Source: Allohoeflea poritis (GTDB lineage: Bacteria; Pseudomonadota; Alphaproteobacteria; Rhizobiales; Rhizobiaceae). Taken from it: 64,000 nucleotides of DNA. The DNA is taken from assembly GCF_027889715.1 (NCBI RefSeq), contig NZ_JAPJZH010000010.1, positions 1 to 64,000 on the forward strand. The letters run 5' to 3'. A model generated the notes under the pieces. The model saw only the letters and a list, made by a program, of their open reading frames with translations. It was not told where the DNA came from and searched no databases. A program made the translations under genes and the position numbers. This document shows, piece after piece, positions 47,715 to 57,122 of this stretch (position 1 is the stretch's first letter; each line of letters opens with the position of its first letter).

Positions 47715-48235
47715 CAGTGCCGATCAGACTCCCTGCGAAGATAGTAGTATACCAGATTGCCATTTGCGATTGCTCTTTCAATCCAGGGCTCACGCTGTGC
47801 CAAGTACCTCATGTCATCCGGCACGCCATAGGAGTAGTTGTCCTCTAACGACGGGATACGCCTGCGTTCACCGTAACCTCCGTAGTAATCATCGAGAATG
47901 TCCGCGTACTCCAGAATCCGTCTGATCTCGGACTCGTGATTGTCACTAAGTCGTGAGATTGAAACGCCCCATTCACCCATGGAGATAATTGCACTGAATG
48001 GCGGCGCTGGGAGCCATGTGGGATCATCATCGTCACAGCAATCGTCGCCCTCGCAATCGTCGGCCATAACGCCGGGGACACCATTTTGATTGAAGCTAAG
48101 GATTGCAGAGCAGATTCGTTCAACCGCCCTTTCTCCTTCAAAGCCGGAATAAATGATCGGGCAGCTCTGCGCATAAGCTTGAGTGGCCATAGCCGCTGTT
48201 GCGCAAGCGCTCAATAATAAAGCAAAGATACGCAT
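47714..48235 (-). CDS. Unknown secreted Cys/Asp-rich protein
   Basis: 173 residues from ATG 48235, with AGGGAG upstream. The signal peptide MRIFALLLSACATAAMATQA ends near AYAQ. Residues 59-71 read DDCEGDDCCDDDD, a dense cysteine/aspartate cluster that could bind metal. Five cysteines lie in the mature part. The C-terminus has several tyrosine-rich stretches (DDYYGGYGERRR, LVYYYLRR). It is coupled to the membrane protein downstream. No family recognised. Confidence 0.65.
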   Translation of the reverse strand: MRIFALLLSACATAAMATQAYAQSCPIIYSGFEGERAVERICSAILSFNQNGVPGVMADDCEGDDCCDDDDPTWLPAPPFSAIISMGEWGVSISRLSDNHESEIRRILEYADILDDYYGGYGERRRIPSLEDNYSYGVPDDMRYLAQREPWIERAIANGNLVYYYLRRESDRH

Positions 48236-48852
48236 GCAGTATCTCCCTAAACGTTGGCAGTTGCTTTGAAAGCGTAGCACAACCTTAAGAATATGGCGAT
48301 AACTCGCGAAACCACCGTCACCCACCTACGCGATGTGCTCCGGCTCGGTGCTCGATCAGCTGGTTTGGCAGATGCAGCGTTGGTAACCTTGGATCAGCTT
48401 TGTCACATCCCCGATAGCGGCCACTGGGGCTAGCGCAACAAAAGTCCACTTCGTCCGCACTCCAAACATTGAGGCAAAACGCGGCGGTGGCCGCTCTGGG
48501 TCAGTTTTGACGCAAAGGTCAAAGTTGTCTGACGTTCGACACGCGAAATGATCTCGCCGACTGAGTTTGAGTCCAACGGTCCGGACGCATCATGTTTCAG
48601 GTGCCTGTGAAATCGCTTCCTTTGACCGGTGGAATGGTTCTCATCGGTGGTTCGGTGCTGTGGGTGCTGATCACAGCCCTCAGGTCTTTGCGATGCGAAG
48701 CTGAGCGAGGAAATGATGCGGGATTTCGGCGATGCCGCGGCGTTGTCGCCGTACTTGGAAGGCGATGAGGCAGATCCGAAACAGGATTCGGATAGGGCTC
48801 GAGGTGGCCGGCTTGCCTAATTGGTTGGCCGCATGCACCATGTAAAGCGCGA
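48236..48852. other. Gene-poor region before the AraC-type regulator
   Basis: About 617 bases without a supportable gene. A minus-strand frame at 48597-48899 reads as arginine-, proline- and histidine-rich sequence unlike any protein and has no ribosome site. The region may be a decayed mobile fragment or lost gene, but I find no terminal repeats. The promoter of the AraC-type gene should lie at its right end. Confidence 0.45.
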
Positions 48853-49875
48853 ATGCAGCCATTGGCGTGTGACATTATGAGTGACCGACCGCTGACCAAT
48901 CTGGACTTTTTCGACGGTGGACCGGGTGCCGGCGCCTGTTTTCGCTCCGATCAGCCGGCGGTTGCGCAAAACATCATGAGCGAGCGCTACAAGGCGCATC
49001 ATCTGACCTGTCTTGCCGGCGAGCATGATTTCGATTTCTTCCATGTCGGGGCCGAAGTGCCGGTCGGATCGTTCAACGTCCTGCGCTACGGTTCCCATGT
49101 CGAGATCGAGCCGGGCGCCTTCAAGGACTTCTTCATGCTGGAGATGCCTGTCGCGGGCGGCGCGCGGGTGCAGCAGGGCGGCATGCATCTGGGTTCCAGC
49201 TACGATACGGCCCTGTTCCTTTCGCCGGACCAGCGCATTCACTCCGTATGGACCAGCGGCACAACCCAGCTCATGCTCAAGATCAAACGCTCGGAACTCA
49301 TTACCCGTTGGCAGAAACGGCTTGATGACCCGGTGGCGGAGTTGCCGGACGTGTCGCCCGAAATCGACCTGAACAGGCCCGCCGGATGGCGCATAAGGCG
49401 GTTGATGCATCTGCTCTATGAGGAGCTCGAACGAAGCCTCAGGTTCGAAGACGAGAGCGTGACGCAAACGCCCCTGGCGGCGGCCGTCATCGACAATGTG
49501 TTCGAATATTGGGCGCAAGCCCACAGCCACCTTCTCGAAGGCCCCACCTTCAGAATATTGCCGGTCCACATCAAGCGCAGCGTCGCCTATATCGACAGCC
49601 ACCTTTCGAAGGACCTGAAAGTGTCGACGCTTGCCCGCATCGGCAATGTCAGCGAGCGCGCCATCTATGACGGCTTCCTCAAATTTCTGAAGCGATCGCC
49701 CAAGCAGTATATTCTCGAGCGCCGTCTGCACTGCGCGCGCCAGGATCTGATAGCCGGAAAGGGCTCGGTCGCCGGCGTGGCCCGCAAATACGGCATCAAC
49801 CATCTCGGGCGTTTTTCCCAGTATTACCGGCTCAGATACGGCGAAAACCCCTCGGAGACCTTGCTCCAAGGGTAA
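48853..49875 (+). CDS. AraC-family transcriptional regulator
   Basis: 340 residues. An N-terminal ligand-binding cupin-like domain (type AraC_binding_2, roughly residues 30-210) is followed by a C-terminal double helix-turn-helix from ~240 (DLKVSTLARIGNVSERAIYD, later GVARKYGINHLGRFSQYYR). ATG at 48877 (MSDRPLTN) is an equally likely start. It lies 89 bases before the TrpA-like gene on the same strand and probably controls that sugar operon. Confidence 0.88.
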   Translation: MQPLACDIMSDRPLTNLDFFDGGPGAGACFRSDQPAVAQNIMSERYKAHHLTCLAGEHDFDFFHVGAEVPVGSFNVLRYGSHVEIEPGAFKDFFMLEMPVAGGARVQQGGMHLGSSYDTALFLSPDQRIHSVWTSGTTQLMLKIKRSELITRWQKRLDDPVAELPDVSPEIDLNRPAGWRIRRLMHLLYEELERSLRFEDESVTQTPLAAAVIDNVFEYWAQAHSHLLEGPTFRILPVHIKRSVAYIDSHLSKDLKVSTLARIGNVSERAIYDGFLKFLKRSPKQYILERRLHCARQDLIAGKGSVAGVARKYGINHLGRFSQYYRLRYGENPSETLLQG

Positions 49876-49964
49876 AGGTGCCCGGCGTCGGCTTTGCTGC
49901 AGTTTCCGGATAGTGATGCGCGCTGCGGAGTTGCGGGCAATTCGTACGCGTGCACACTGCTCCG

Positions 49965-50729
49965 ATGAACGGCGGCGGCACGGCACTTTTCGATCGCATG
50001 GCGAGCACTGGCACAAAGCTGCTGGCTGCGTATTTTCCGGTCGCCGATCCGCTGGTTCCTCTGGAGCTTCTCGATGTTTACGGCGATGAGCGGGTCGACC
50101 TGATCGAACTCGGCATCAGGGCACCGGATCCGCATCTGGAAGGCGATACGATCAGGCGATCCATGCTGCGTTCGACCGGGTCTGGACGTGTTGCCGATGC
50201 CGGCGAAGCACTGCAACGGATGGCCGGATTTTCGTCCGGTTCCCAAAGTGTGATCTTTGCCTATCCGCATCCTGAATTGGTGGCGGGCACCGAAGATTGG
50301 GATGGAGCGGATATCCTGCTCTGTGCGGGGCCTTATACGAGCACACGCGATCATATCGTTTCGGGCGCGAGGGCCGCGGATGTCTCGATCGCCGAGTTTG
50401 TTCCCTACCGGATCGAGGATGCCGACCTTGAACGGGCCTCCACCGCGTCATCTTATGTCATGCTGCAATACGCCCCCGGCAAAACCGGAATTCGGGACGG
50501 GTTCGACCGGTCGGCAAGGGCCCGATTACAGCAGCTTCGCCAGCACGGTATCGCCGCGCCCATTCTGCTCGGCGTGGGCATTTCAACGTCAGATCAGTGC
50601 AGGCATGCGCTGGATTGCGGTGCGGACGGCATTGTAGTCGGATCGAAAACGGTGATGATGGCGGAAAAGGGCAGGGCGGCTTTGACGGACTATCTTGGTG
50701 AAATCAGGCGGGTGATGGATGGACGGTGA
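49965..50729 (+). CDS. TrpA-like TIM-barrel protein (putative phospho-sugar aldolase)
   Basis: 254 residues with the overall layout of tryptophan synthase alpha. The catalytic glutamate region is kept as VDLIELG. The next loop, usually PFSDPxADG with the catalytic aspartate, here reads RAPDPHLEGDTI, with Glu in place of Asp. The phosphate-binding loops are kept (PGKTG, LGVGIST, VVGSKTV). No trpB is nearby. It overlaps the FGGY kinase gene by 11 bases. TrpA performs a retro-aldol cleavage of a sugar phosphate, so a role in cleaving the kinase product is plausible but unproven. A GTG at 49950 is an alternative start. Confidence 0.75.
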   Translation: MNGGGTALFDRMASTGTKLLAAYFPVADPLVPLELLDVYGDERVDLIELGIRAPDPHLEGDTIRRSMLRSTGSGRVADAGEALQRMAGFSSGSQSVIFAYPHPELVAGTEDWDGADILLCAGPYTSTRDHIVSGARAADVSIAEFVPYRIEDADLERASTASSYVMLQYAPGKTGIRDGFDRSARARLQQLRQHGIAAPILLGVGISTSDQCRHALDCGADGIVVGSKTVMMAEKGRAALTDYLGEIRRVMDGR

Positions 50730-52188
50730 CCTGGTCATTGGCATCGATGTCGGAACGACGGCAGTCAAGGCGGGCCTGTTGGATTCGGGCGGTACGCTCA
50801 TCGACGACTACGCCGCGCCGTATCCGACCAACCGTCCCGACAGCGCCCTCGTGGAGCAGGATCCGGAGAGCTGGGTTTCGCTGGTATCGGCTTCGCTGGA
50901 GCGGCTTGCGGCAAATGGCCTGCCGATTGCGGCCCTCGGCATCTGCTCGCAGGTCAACACCCACGTTTTCGTCGGTGCCGACGGCGCACCGCTTTTCCCG
51001 GCCATCGTCTGGCAGGATGGCAGGGCCAGTTCTGAGGCCGCCGAACTCGATGCGCGCGTGACCGACGAGCAGCGGATGGCGTGGTGGGGTGCGCCCCTGC
51101 CGATCGACGCCAGCAACGTGCTGGCCCGGATGCTGTGGATGGCGCGCCACAGGTCCGACATCTGGGAAGAGACAAAGCATGTGATGCTGCCCAAGGACTA
51201 CTGCATTTTCCGGCTGACGGGTGAATTGACCGCCGATCCCCTGTCGAATATCGGCCTTGTGGGGAAATCCCTGGATTATATCCCCGAAGTCCTGGATCTG
51301 GTGCCGGGCGCTGCCGAGCGCCTTGTTCCGCCAAGCGATATGAGATCAATTGTCGGCCGCGTGCGTCACGGGCCGGCGAGCGGCGTTCCGGTGGCGAACG
51401 GAACCATGGATGCCTGGACGGGACTGCTCGGTTGCGGAGGGCATGCGGACGGAACCACCGTCTATCTCAGCGGCACCAGCGAAATCCTCGGCATCACAAG
51501 CCGGACGGTGTCGGCGACCCCCGGCATCGTTGTCTTTCCCGAATATCAGGGTATTCGCCTGCATGCCGGGCCGACCCAGTCCGGCGGCGCGTCGCAGATG
51601 TGGTATTGCGGCTTGCAGGATTTGCGGCCGGAGCAGATGGCGGCTTTGGCGGCCCGTTCCGACTATGCGCGCCCGGCGCCGATTTTCCTGCCGCACCTGC
51701 ATGGCGAGCGGGCGCCGATCTGGAATGCGGATGCCCGCGCGCTCTTTCTAGGGATCGAGGAACGCACCTGCGCCGCCGACATGGCCCGGTCTGTCTATGA
51801 GGGGGTGGCCTTTTCCGCCAGGCACCTTTTGCAGAGCCTGGAAGCGTCTGCCGGTGTCCGAAACGACGTGATCAATTGCGGTGGCGGCGGTTTTCAGACG
51901 GATATCTGGAACCAGATCCGCGCCAATGTGCTGGCGCGCCAGTGCCGCCGGCTGGCCGTCAAGGATCCCGGCGTGCTCGGTGCCGCCGGGCTGGCGGGAT
52001 GGGCAATAGAAATGCACCCGGACCTTTCGGCGGTCTTCAGGCAGATCACCCGGTTCGACCGCACATACGAGCCGGATGCAAAGATGGTTGCGCTTTATGA
52101 ACAGCTCTTTCCGATCTATGTCGATGCCATTTCGGCCAATGCCGAGCTTTGCAGGGCATGGCTGAATGTGGATGCGAGACACCCTTGA
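50719..52188 (+). CDS. FGGY-family carbohydrate kinase (xylulokinase-like)
   Basis: 489 residues. The ATP-binding start DLVIGIDVGTTAVKAGLLD, the base region NGTMDAWTGLLGCG and the late DVINCGGGGFQTDIWNQIRA fit the FGGY family. It is nearest xylulokinase by pattern, but the sugar cannot be read. It phosphorylates a sugar or polyol taken up by the ABC importer encoded next. Overlap with the TrpA-like gene implies coupled expression. Confidence 0.9.
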   Translation: MDGDLVIGIDVGTTAVKAGLLDSGGTLIDDYAAPYPTNRPDSALVEQDPESWVSLVSASLERLAANGLPIAALGICSQVNTHVFVGADGAPLFPAIVWQDGRASSEAAELDARVTDEQRMAWWGAPLPIDASNVLARMLWMARHRSDIWEETKHVMLPKDYCIFRLTGELTADPLSNIGLVGKSLDYIPEVLDLVPGAAERLVPPSDMRSIVGRVRHGPASGVPVANGTMDAWTGLLGCGGHADGTTVYLSGTSEILGITSRTVSATPGIVVFPEYQGIRLHAGPTQSGGASQMWYCGLQDLRPEQMAALAARSDYARPAPIFLPHLHGERAPIWNADARALFLGIEERTCAADMARSVYEGVAFSARHLLQSLEASAGVRNDVINCGGGGFQTDIWNQIRANVLARQCRRLAVKDPGVLGAAGLAGWAIEMHPDLSAVFRQITRFDRTYEPDAKMVALYEQLFPIYVDAISANAELCRAWLNVDARHP

Positions 52189-52312
52189 TGCCATGCGATT
52201 ATCCAAAAACTGCGATATTCGACGGGAGCAGTACCCGACTCGACCGAAAACGGTTCTTCATCGCGGGGCGCGCGCCTATTCTTTCGCAAACACCTATAAA
52301 ACCGGGAGGGAA

Positions 52313-53233
52313 ATGATGTTTTTTGCTGGAACGATTGCAAGAGGACTTGCGGCGCTGCTCGTGCTCACCGGCGTGGCGATGGCGCAGAACGTCACCGTTG
52401 TCACACCTTATCTGGCGCAACCCGGAACGCAGATGTATCTCGAAGGTTTCGAGGCAGAGGCTGCCGGCAAAGGCTGGAATGTCAACGTCATTGACACGGC
52501 CGGAGATGTTGCCGCCGTCATCAGCCGCATCGAGGACGCTGTCACGCAGAAGGTCGACGCCATCGTCATCAATGTCGATCCGGCGCAGGTCGCGGCCGGC
52601 CTGGAGGCGGCTGCGGCGGCTTCGATCCCGGTGATCGGAATGGACAGCGGGGCCGATCCGCTCGTCGTCACCAACGTCACGTCGAACGGTTATGCGATGG
52701 CGGCCGAGACTTCCGTCTATGTCGCCAACCGCATCGAGGGCAAGGGCCGCATCGTCATGTTCGTGTTCGACGCTTTTCCGCCGGTGCAGATTCGCGGCGT
52801 GATCGCCGACGCGGTATTCGGCAACTATCCCGATATCGAGGTCATCGACCGCATCACGCCCGATGTGCAGGATGGCGGCATCGCGGACAGCCGCGCCAAG
52901 ATGGAGGCCCTGCTGGCCGCCAATCCGGAGAAGGGAAGCATATCGGCCGTCTGGGCGGCATGGGACCAGCCGGCCCTCGGAGCGCTGCAGGCGATCGAAG
53001 ATGCGGGACGCGCCGATGAGGGCATCGTCATCGTCGGAATCGACGCCAATCCGCAGGCGCGCGACGCCATCGCGGCAGGCGGCAATTTCGAAGCGTCGAT
53101 CGCACAGGATTTCATCGGCATTGGCAAGGCCACGGCGGATGCCGTGGCGCGGGCTATTTCCGGCGAGGAGATCCGGGAGAGGGTGACATACGTTCCGACG
53201 GTTCTGGTCACGAAGTCGAACGTGAACAACTAG
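52313..53233 (+). CDS. Sugar ABC transporter substrate-binding protein
   Basis: 306 residues. A signal peptide (GLAALLVLTGVAMA) precedes a periplasmic binding protein of the ribose/galactose type 1 fold (QNVTVVTPYLAQPGTQMYLE, then IVINVDPAQVAAGLEAAAAA). ATG at 52313 follows GGGAGGG. It delivers a sugar to the following ATPase and permease. The ~125-base gap from the kinase may hold a separate promoter. Confidence 0.9.
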   Translation: MMFFAGTIARGLAALLVLTGVAMAQNVTVVTPYLAQPGTQMYLEGFEAEAAGKGWNVNVIDTAGDVAAVISRIEDAVTQKVDAIVINVDPAQVAAGLEAAAAASIPVIGMDSGADPLVVTNVTSNGYAMAAETSVYVANRIEGKGRIVMFVFDAFPPVQIRGVIADAVFGNYPDIEVIDRITPDVQDGGIADSRAKMEALLAANPEKGSISAVWAAWDQPALGALQAIEDAGRADEGIVIVGIDANPQARDAIAAGGNFEASIAQDFIGIGKATADAVARAISGEEIRERVTYVPTVLVTKSNVNN

Positions 53234-53250
53234 TGGCCCGGCGGAAACCG

Positions 53251-53279
53251 GCAGGCCCCCGAACGGGGCCTGCAATTTT
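53251..53279 (+). terminator. Strong hairpin between binding-protein and ATPase genes
   Basis: GCAGGCCCC (53251-53259) pairs perfectly with GGGGCCTGC (53265-53273), 5-base loop, followed by AATTTTC. Such intercistronic hairpins after substrate-binding protein genes partially end transcription or protect the upstream message, giving more binding protein than transporter. Confidence 0.8.
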
Positions 53280-53293
53280 CTGAGAACCGGCGA

Positions 53294-54793
53294 ATGAACG
53301 CACTCTCCATCCGCAACCTGTCAAAATCCTTCGCCGGATCGCCCGCACTGTCTGACGTGGCTCTCGAACTGCGCGGCGGCGAGATCCATGCCCTGATGGG
53401 AGAAAACGGCGCTGGAAAGAGCACGCTGATCCGGATCCTGGCCGGCGTCGAGACAGCCGATGCGCTGGTGCTTGAGAAGGACGGCCGGGCCCTGCCGCTC
53501 AGCAATGCCCAGAACGCCCACGACGCCGGGTTCCGTTTCATTCACCAGGAACTCAACATCGTGCCGCAACTGTCAGCGGCGGAGAACATCTCGCTGGGCT
53601 TGCCTTATCCGCGCCGCCTCGGGCTTGCCGTTGACTGGAAGGAACTGAACAGCCGGGCAGGGATGGCGCTGTCGCGCCTCGGCGTCGATCACATCGATCC
53701 GGCAATGCAGGCGGCACGGTTCGATACCGGTGACCAGATGCTCATCAAGATCGCAAGCTGCCTGGTCGACGCCGAGGGAAGGACGGCCGATCTCTACGTC
53801 TTCGACGAGCCGACAGCGGCGCTGACCGGCGAGGAGTCGGAAAAGCTGTTTGCCGTGATTTCCGGATTGAAAGACAGCGGTGCGGCCGTTCTCTATGTCT
53901 CTCACCGCATGAACGAGGTGATGCGCCTGTGCGATCGCGTCACGGTGCTTCGCGACGGCCGCAATGTCCTGAGCGCTCCGATTTCCGAAACGAGCAAGGA
54001 GGAGATCATCACCGCGATGACGGGACGCTCGGTCGCCGAAATCTATCCGCCGCGCTCCAGCGACGTGGGCGAGGCCGTGGTTTATGCTGCCTCCGGCGTT
54101 TCGACGGACGAGGTCTCAAGGATCGAGTTCAAGTTGCGCGCCGGTGAGATACTTGGTGTTGCCGGTCTGGCCAATGCTGGCCAAAGCGGCGTCCTGCGCA
54201 TCGTCATGGGGCTGGCGGAGCCGGGGAAAGGACGGATCGAATTCGGATCAGAGCCTGCGCCGAAAACGCCGTCCGAAGCCTGGGCGCGGGGCATTGCCTA
54301 TATTCCACGGGAACGCCGCCGCGAAGGCCTGATGCTCCAGATGCCGGTGTGCGACAATGCCGTGCTGCCGCACCTCGATCGCTTGCGGCGGCTTCTATTC
54401 ATGGCGAACCGGCGCGGTGAACGCGCAATGGCGACACGCACGGCCGATGATGTGCGCCTCAAGGCCGCCGGACTTTCGCAGCCCGTCTATCAGCTTTCCG
54501 GCGGCAATCAGCAGAAGGTCCTGTTCGCGCGGGCCCTCGGCAGGCAACCGGCGATCCTGGTGCTCGACGAGCCGACGCGTGGTGTCGATATCGGCGCGAA
54601 ATACGACATCTATGCGCTGGTCCGGGAACTGAGCGAGGCGGGATGCCCGGTCATCATGACTTCGACCGATCTGTCGGAGACGCTGGGCATGTGCGATCGC
54701 GTATTGATCATGCGGGATGGCGCGCAGCAGGCAATCATCGATGCAGCGGGCCTGACACCGGCCGACCTTCTGAGCCGGATCTACGCGTCATGA
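53294..54793 (+). CDS. Sugar ABC transporter ATP-binding protein (RbsA-like, two domains)
   Basis: 499 residues with two nucleotide-binding domains. The first has Walker A GENGAGKST and Walker B LYVFDEPTAAL; its signature region is unusual (RFDTGDQ). The second has a degenerate Walker A (GLANAGQSG), a good signature LSGGNQQKV and Walker B ILVLDEPTRGVD. This asymmetry is typical of RbsA/MglA-type ATPases. It powers the importer at the inner face of the membrane. Confidence 0.93.
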   Translation: MNALSIRNLSKSFAGSPALSDVALELRGGEIHALMGENGAGKSTLIRILAGVETADALVLEKDGRALPLSNAQNAHDAGFRFIHQELNIVPQLSAAENISLGLPYPRRLGLAVDWKELNSRAGMALSRLGVDHIDPAMQAARFDTGDQMLIKIASCLVDAEGRTADLYVFDEPTAALTGEESEKLFAVISGLKDSGAAVLYVSHRMNEVMRLCDRVTVLRDGRNVLSAPISETSKEEIITAMTGRSVAEIYPPRSSDVGEAVVYAASGVSTDEVSRIEFKLRAGEILGVAGLANAGQSGVLRIVMGLAEPGKGRIEFGSEPAPKTPSEAWARGIAYIPRERRREGLMLQMPVCDNAVLPHLDRLRRLLFMANRRGERAMATRTADDVRLKAAGLSQPVYQLSGGNQQKVLFARALGRQPAILVLDEPTRGVDIGAKYDIYALVRELSEAGCPVIMTSTDLSETLGMCDRVLIMRDGAQQAIIDAAGLTPADLLSRIYAS

Positions 54794-54812
54794 GACGGGC
54801 GACGGGGGATTC

Positions 54813-55775
54813 ATGCTAAGAATACTCAGAATCTACGGCACCCTGATCGGCTTTGCGCTGATCGTCGTGCTCTTTTCGGTCCTCCTGCCGGGCACGTTTT
54901 TCACCTCCGGCAATCTCATCAATATCTCGCAGCAGATCAGCATGCTGGCCGTCGTCGCGTTCACCATGACGATCGTCATGGTCATGAACGATTTCGATCT
55001 CTCGGTCGGTTCCATGGCGAGCCTTGCCGGCGTGACGGCGGCGGTTCTGTTTTCGCTGGGATACCCGGTCTATGTCGGTGTCGGTGCTGCATTGCTGGTC
55101 GGCCTGCTGGGCGGTGTGTTCAACGGTGTTCTCGTTTCCCTTGTCGGTATCCTGCCATTCGTCGCGACGCTCGGAACGCTCACCATGTTCAGCGGACTGG
55201 CCTTCCTGGTCAGCGGCGGCCGGACCATATTCGGGCGCGATATTCCAAGCGAATTCTCAGGCTTCGCGCGCGGCGGCATCCCGCTTGATTTTATCGGTCT
55301 CGATGGGCAGAAGCTGCCCTTTCTCAGCCTTGTCGCGCTCCTTGTGCTCGCCGTCGTCTGGTTCGTCCTTGAACAGACGACCTATGGGCGGCGCCTCTAC
55401 GCGATCGGCGGCAACAAGGAGGCTGCCCGGCTGGCCGGCGTGCGGGTCAAGTCGCTGCGCCTGTCGGCCTTTGCCCTGACAGGACTTGGCGCAGCCATTG
55501 CCGGCCTGATGTATTCAAGCCGCGTGGCATCGGCGAATCCCACACAGGGAAGCGGTCTCATGCTCGACGCGATCGCGGCCGTCTTTCTGGGCATGACGAT
55601 GAGCGAGGAGGGCGAGCCGCGCGTGCTCTATACGCTGGTCGGGGTCTTGATCCTGGGCGTTTTGGACAACGGCCTCACCCAGCTCAGTGTCGACAGCTAC
55701 ATCCGCGAAATCATGGTCGGCGCCATCGTCGTCAGCGCCGTGGCGTTCTCCAGCATCACCAAGCAGAGCCGCTAG
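54813..55775 (+). CDS. Sugar ABC transporter permease (RbsC-like)
   Basis: 320 residues, eight to ten membrane helices. The family segment NDFDLSVGSMASLAGVTAAV and YAIGGNKEAARLAGVRVKSL identify the RbsC/MglC type. It forms the channel for the sugar bound by the preceding binding protein. It ends in convergence with the glycerophosphodiesterase gene 2 bases away. Confidence 0.93.
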   Translation: MLRILRIYGTLIGFALIVVLFSVLLPGTFFTSGNLINISQQISMLAVVAFTMTIVMVMNDFDLSVGSMASLAGVTAAVLFSLGYPVYVGVGAALLVGLLGGVFNGVLVSLVGILPFVATLGTLTMFSGLAFLVSGGRTIFGRDIPSEFSGFARGGIPLDFIGLDGQKLPFLSLVALLVLAVVWFVLEQTTYGRRLYAIGGNKEAARLAGVRVKSLRLSAFALTGLGAAIAGLMYSSRVASANPTQGSGLMLDAIAAVFLGMTMSEEGEPRVLYTLVGVLILGVLDNGLTQLSVDSYIREIMVGAIVVSAVAFSSITKQSR

Positions 55776-55777
55776 AT

Positions 55778-57019
55778 CTAGAGCCCCATGCAATTGGCGT
55801 AGAAGGTTGTCGTTGCCGGCCAGTCGGAAAAGACGCCGATGACGCCGACCTGCCGGGCCAGCACATCCAGAAGCACCAGCGTGTCACCGTCGTTTTTGGT
55901 GATGTCGCCGATGGTCTGGTGGTACCAGCCGCCGCCGGATGCGAGCGGGCCGGAGCGTTCAACCGTCCATGCAATGATGTCGAGACCGGCATCCTTTGCG
56001 GCCTTGGCGTAGGCGGATGGCACCGGTTTGCCGTTGTCGCCTGTCGTCACGAGGACCCAGAGCGGCGGCGCGATGATCCGGACGCCGCTTGCCTTCAGTT
56101 CTTCCATGGACGGTTTCCAGGTCTTCGCATCCTGCGGGTCGAAGCCCCCACGGCTGAACCGGCCCTCCAGCAATACGGCCTGCTTGCCGAATTCCGGCTC
56201 GTTCTTGATCCAGTAGGCGATATCCGCCGGATTGAAGGATTGTACGAAGACGTGGCTTGCCGGAACATTCGCCTGCTTGTAGGCATCGATCATCTTCTGG
56301 GCATATTGTTCCTGGGTGAAGTCGCCCTCATAGGGCATGTCCACTGCCGGCGATTTGAGTTCTGGCGTGTGTTTCAGGCCGAGTTCCTCGAAAAGCTCGA
56401 TCGAATCCGCCAGTGTCATCAACCGCCCGCCGGTTGAATAAAGATCCGTCCGCCAACTCGCCAGCCCGCCGACATAGTCCTCGACCGTTGTGGCGTTCTT
56501 GTCGGACGAATCCATCTTGCCCGTCAGTTGGCGGAACTGTTCGAGCGTGATGTCGGATGTGCAGCACTTGGCCTGCGCCGGCTTTCCGGCCGCGGAATCG
56601 GCAGGCGAGAACGGCACGGAGCAGCTTGCGGCGATTTCCGGCTTCAGCAATATGTCGGTGGTCGTATGCAGGTCGCATTGCGAATGGCGGCACACCAGTT
56701 CGCGGTCCTTGGTAAAGGTCACATCGCATTCCATGATACCGGCGCCCATTCGCGCTGCCGCACGGTAGGACTGTTCGGTATGTTCGGGAAACTGCAGCGG
56801 CGCACCGCGGTGACCGATGGAAAAATCGCTCTTGAAGAAGGGCCCTTTCTCGCAGGCCTTGAGCGCTTCCTTGAGTTCGCCGTCATTCAGGCTGTCGAGC
56901 AGGTAGAACGGGCGCGGGCCGAGTTGCACCGACTGATCGTCGGCGGCGGCGATCGTCGGCATGATGAACTGTATGAGCAGGGCGGACAGCAGTCCGGCGA
57001 ACATGGCGGGAATTTTCAT
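55778..57019 (-). CDS. Exported glycerophosphodiester phosphodiesterase
   Basis: 413 residues. A signal peptide ([20 protein letters not shown]) is followed by the GDPD fold with catalytic histidines and acids in [39 protein letters not shown]. It cleaves glycerophosphodiesters to glycerol 3-phosphate in the periplasm. ATG at 57019 has GAAGGA upstream; the frame is open further but without a start signal. Several cysteines suggest disulfides. Confidence 0.88.
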   Translation of the reverse strand: MKIPAMFAGLLSALLIQFIMPTIAAADDQSVQLGPRPFYLLDSLNDGELKEALKACEKGPFFKSDFSIGHRGAPLQFPEHTEQSYRAAARMGAGIMECDVTFTKDRELVCRHSQCDLHTTTDILLKPEIAASCSVPFSPADSAAGKPAQAKCCTSDITLEQFRQLTGKMDSSDKNATTVEDYVGGLASWRTDLYSTGGRLMTLADSIELFEELGLKHTPELKSPAVDMPYEGDFTQEQYAQKMIDAYKQANVPASHVFVQSFNPADIAYWIKNEPEFGKQAVLLEGRFSRGGFDPQDAKTWKPSMEELKASGVRIIAPPLWVLVTTGDNGKPVPSAYAKAAKDAGLDIIAWTVERSGPLASGGGWYHQTIGDITKNDGDTLVLLDVLARQVGVIGVFSDWPATTTFYANCMGL

Positions 57020-57122
57020 GGGCGGTCCTTCAGCGGATTTCGGACAATAGATACCGTCGGTGAATGTCTCTTCAATATCCACACTATGCACGCTTTGCGA
57101 CGGTTCGATAAAGACGGGCGGT

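Noticed and set aside
48597-48899. Minus-strand 100-codon frame as a transposase remnant
   Set aside because: No DDE, DEDD or tyrosine-recombinase motif and no terminal repeats found around it.
48817-50016. 399-codon minus-strand frame opposite the AraC gene
   Set aside because: Antisense to a recognisable AraC-type regulator; no domain on the minus strand.
49965-50729. Ordinary tryptophan synthase alpha subunit
   Set aside because: No trpB nearby, altered catalytic loop, and overlap with a sugar kinase gene. Not excluded fully, so it is reported as TrpA-like.
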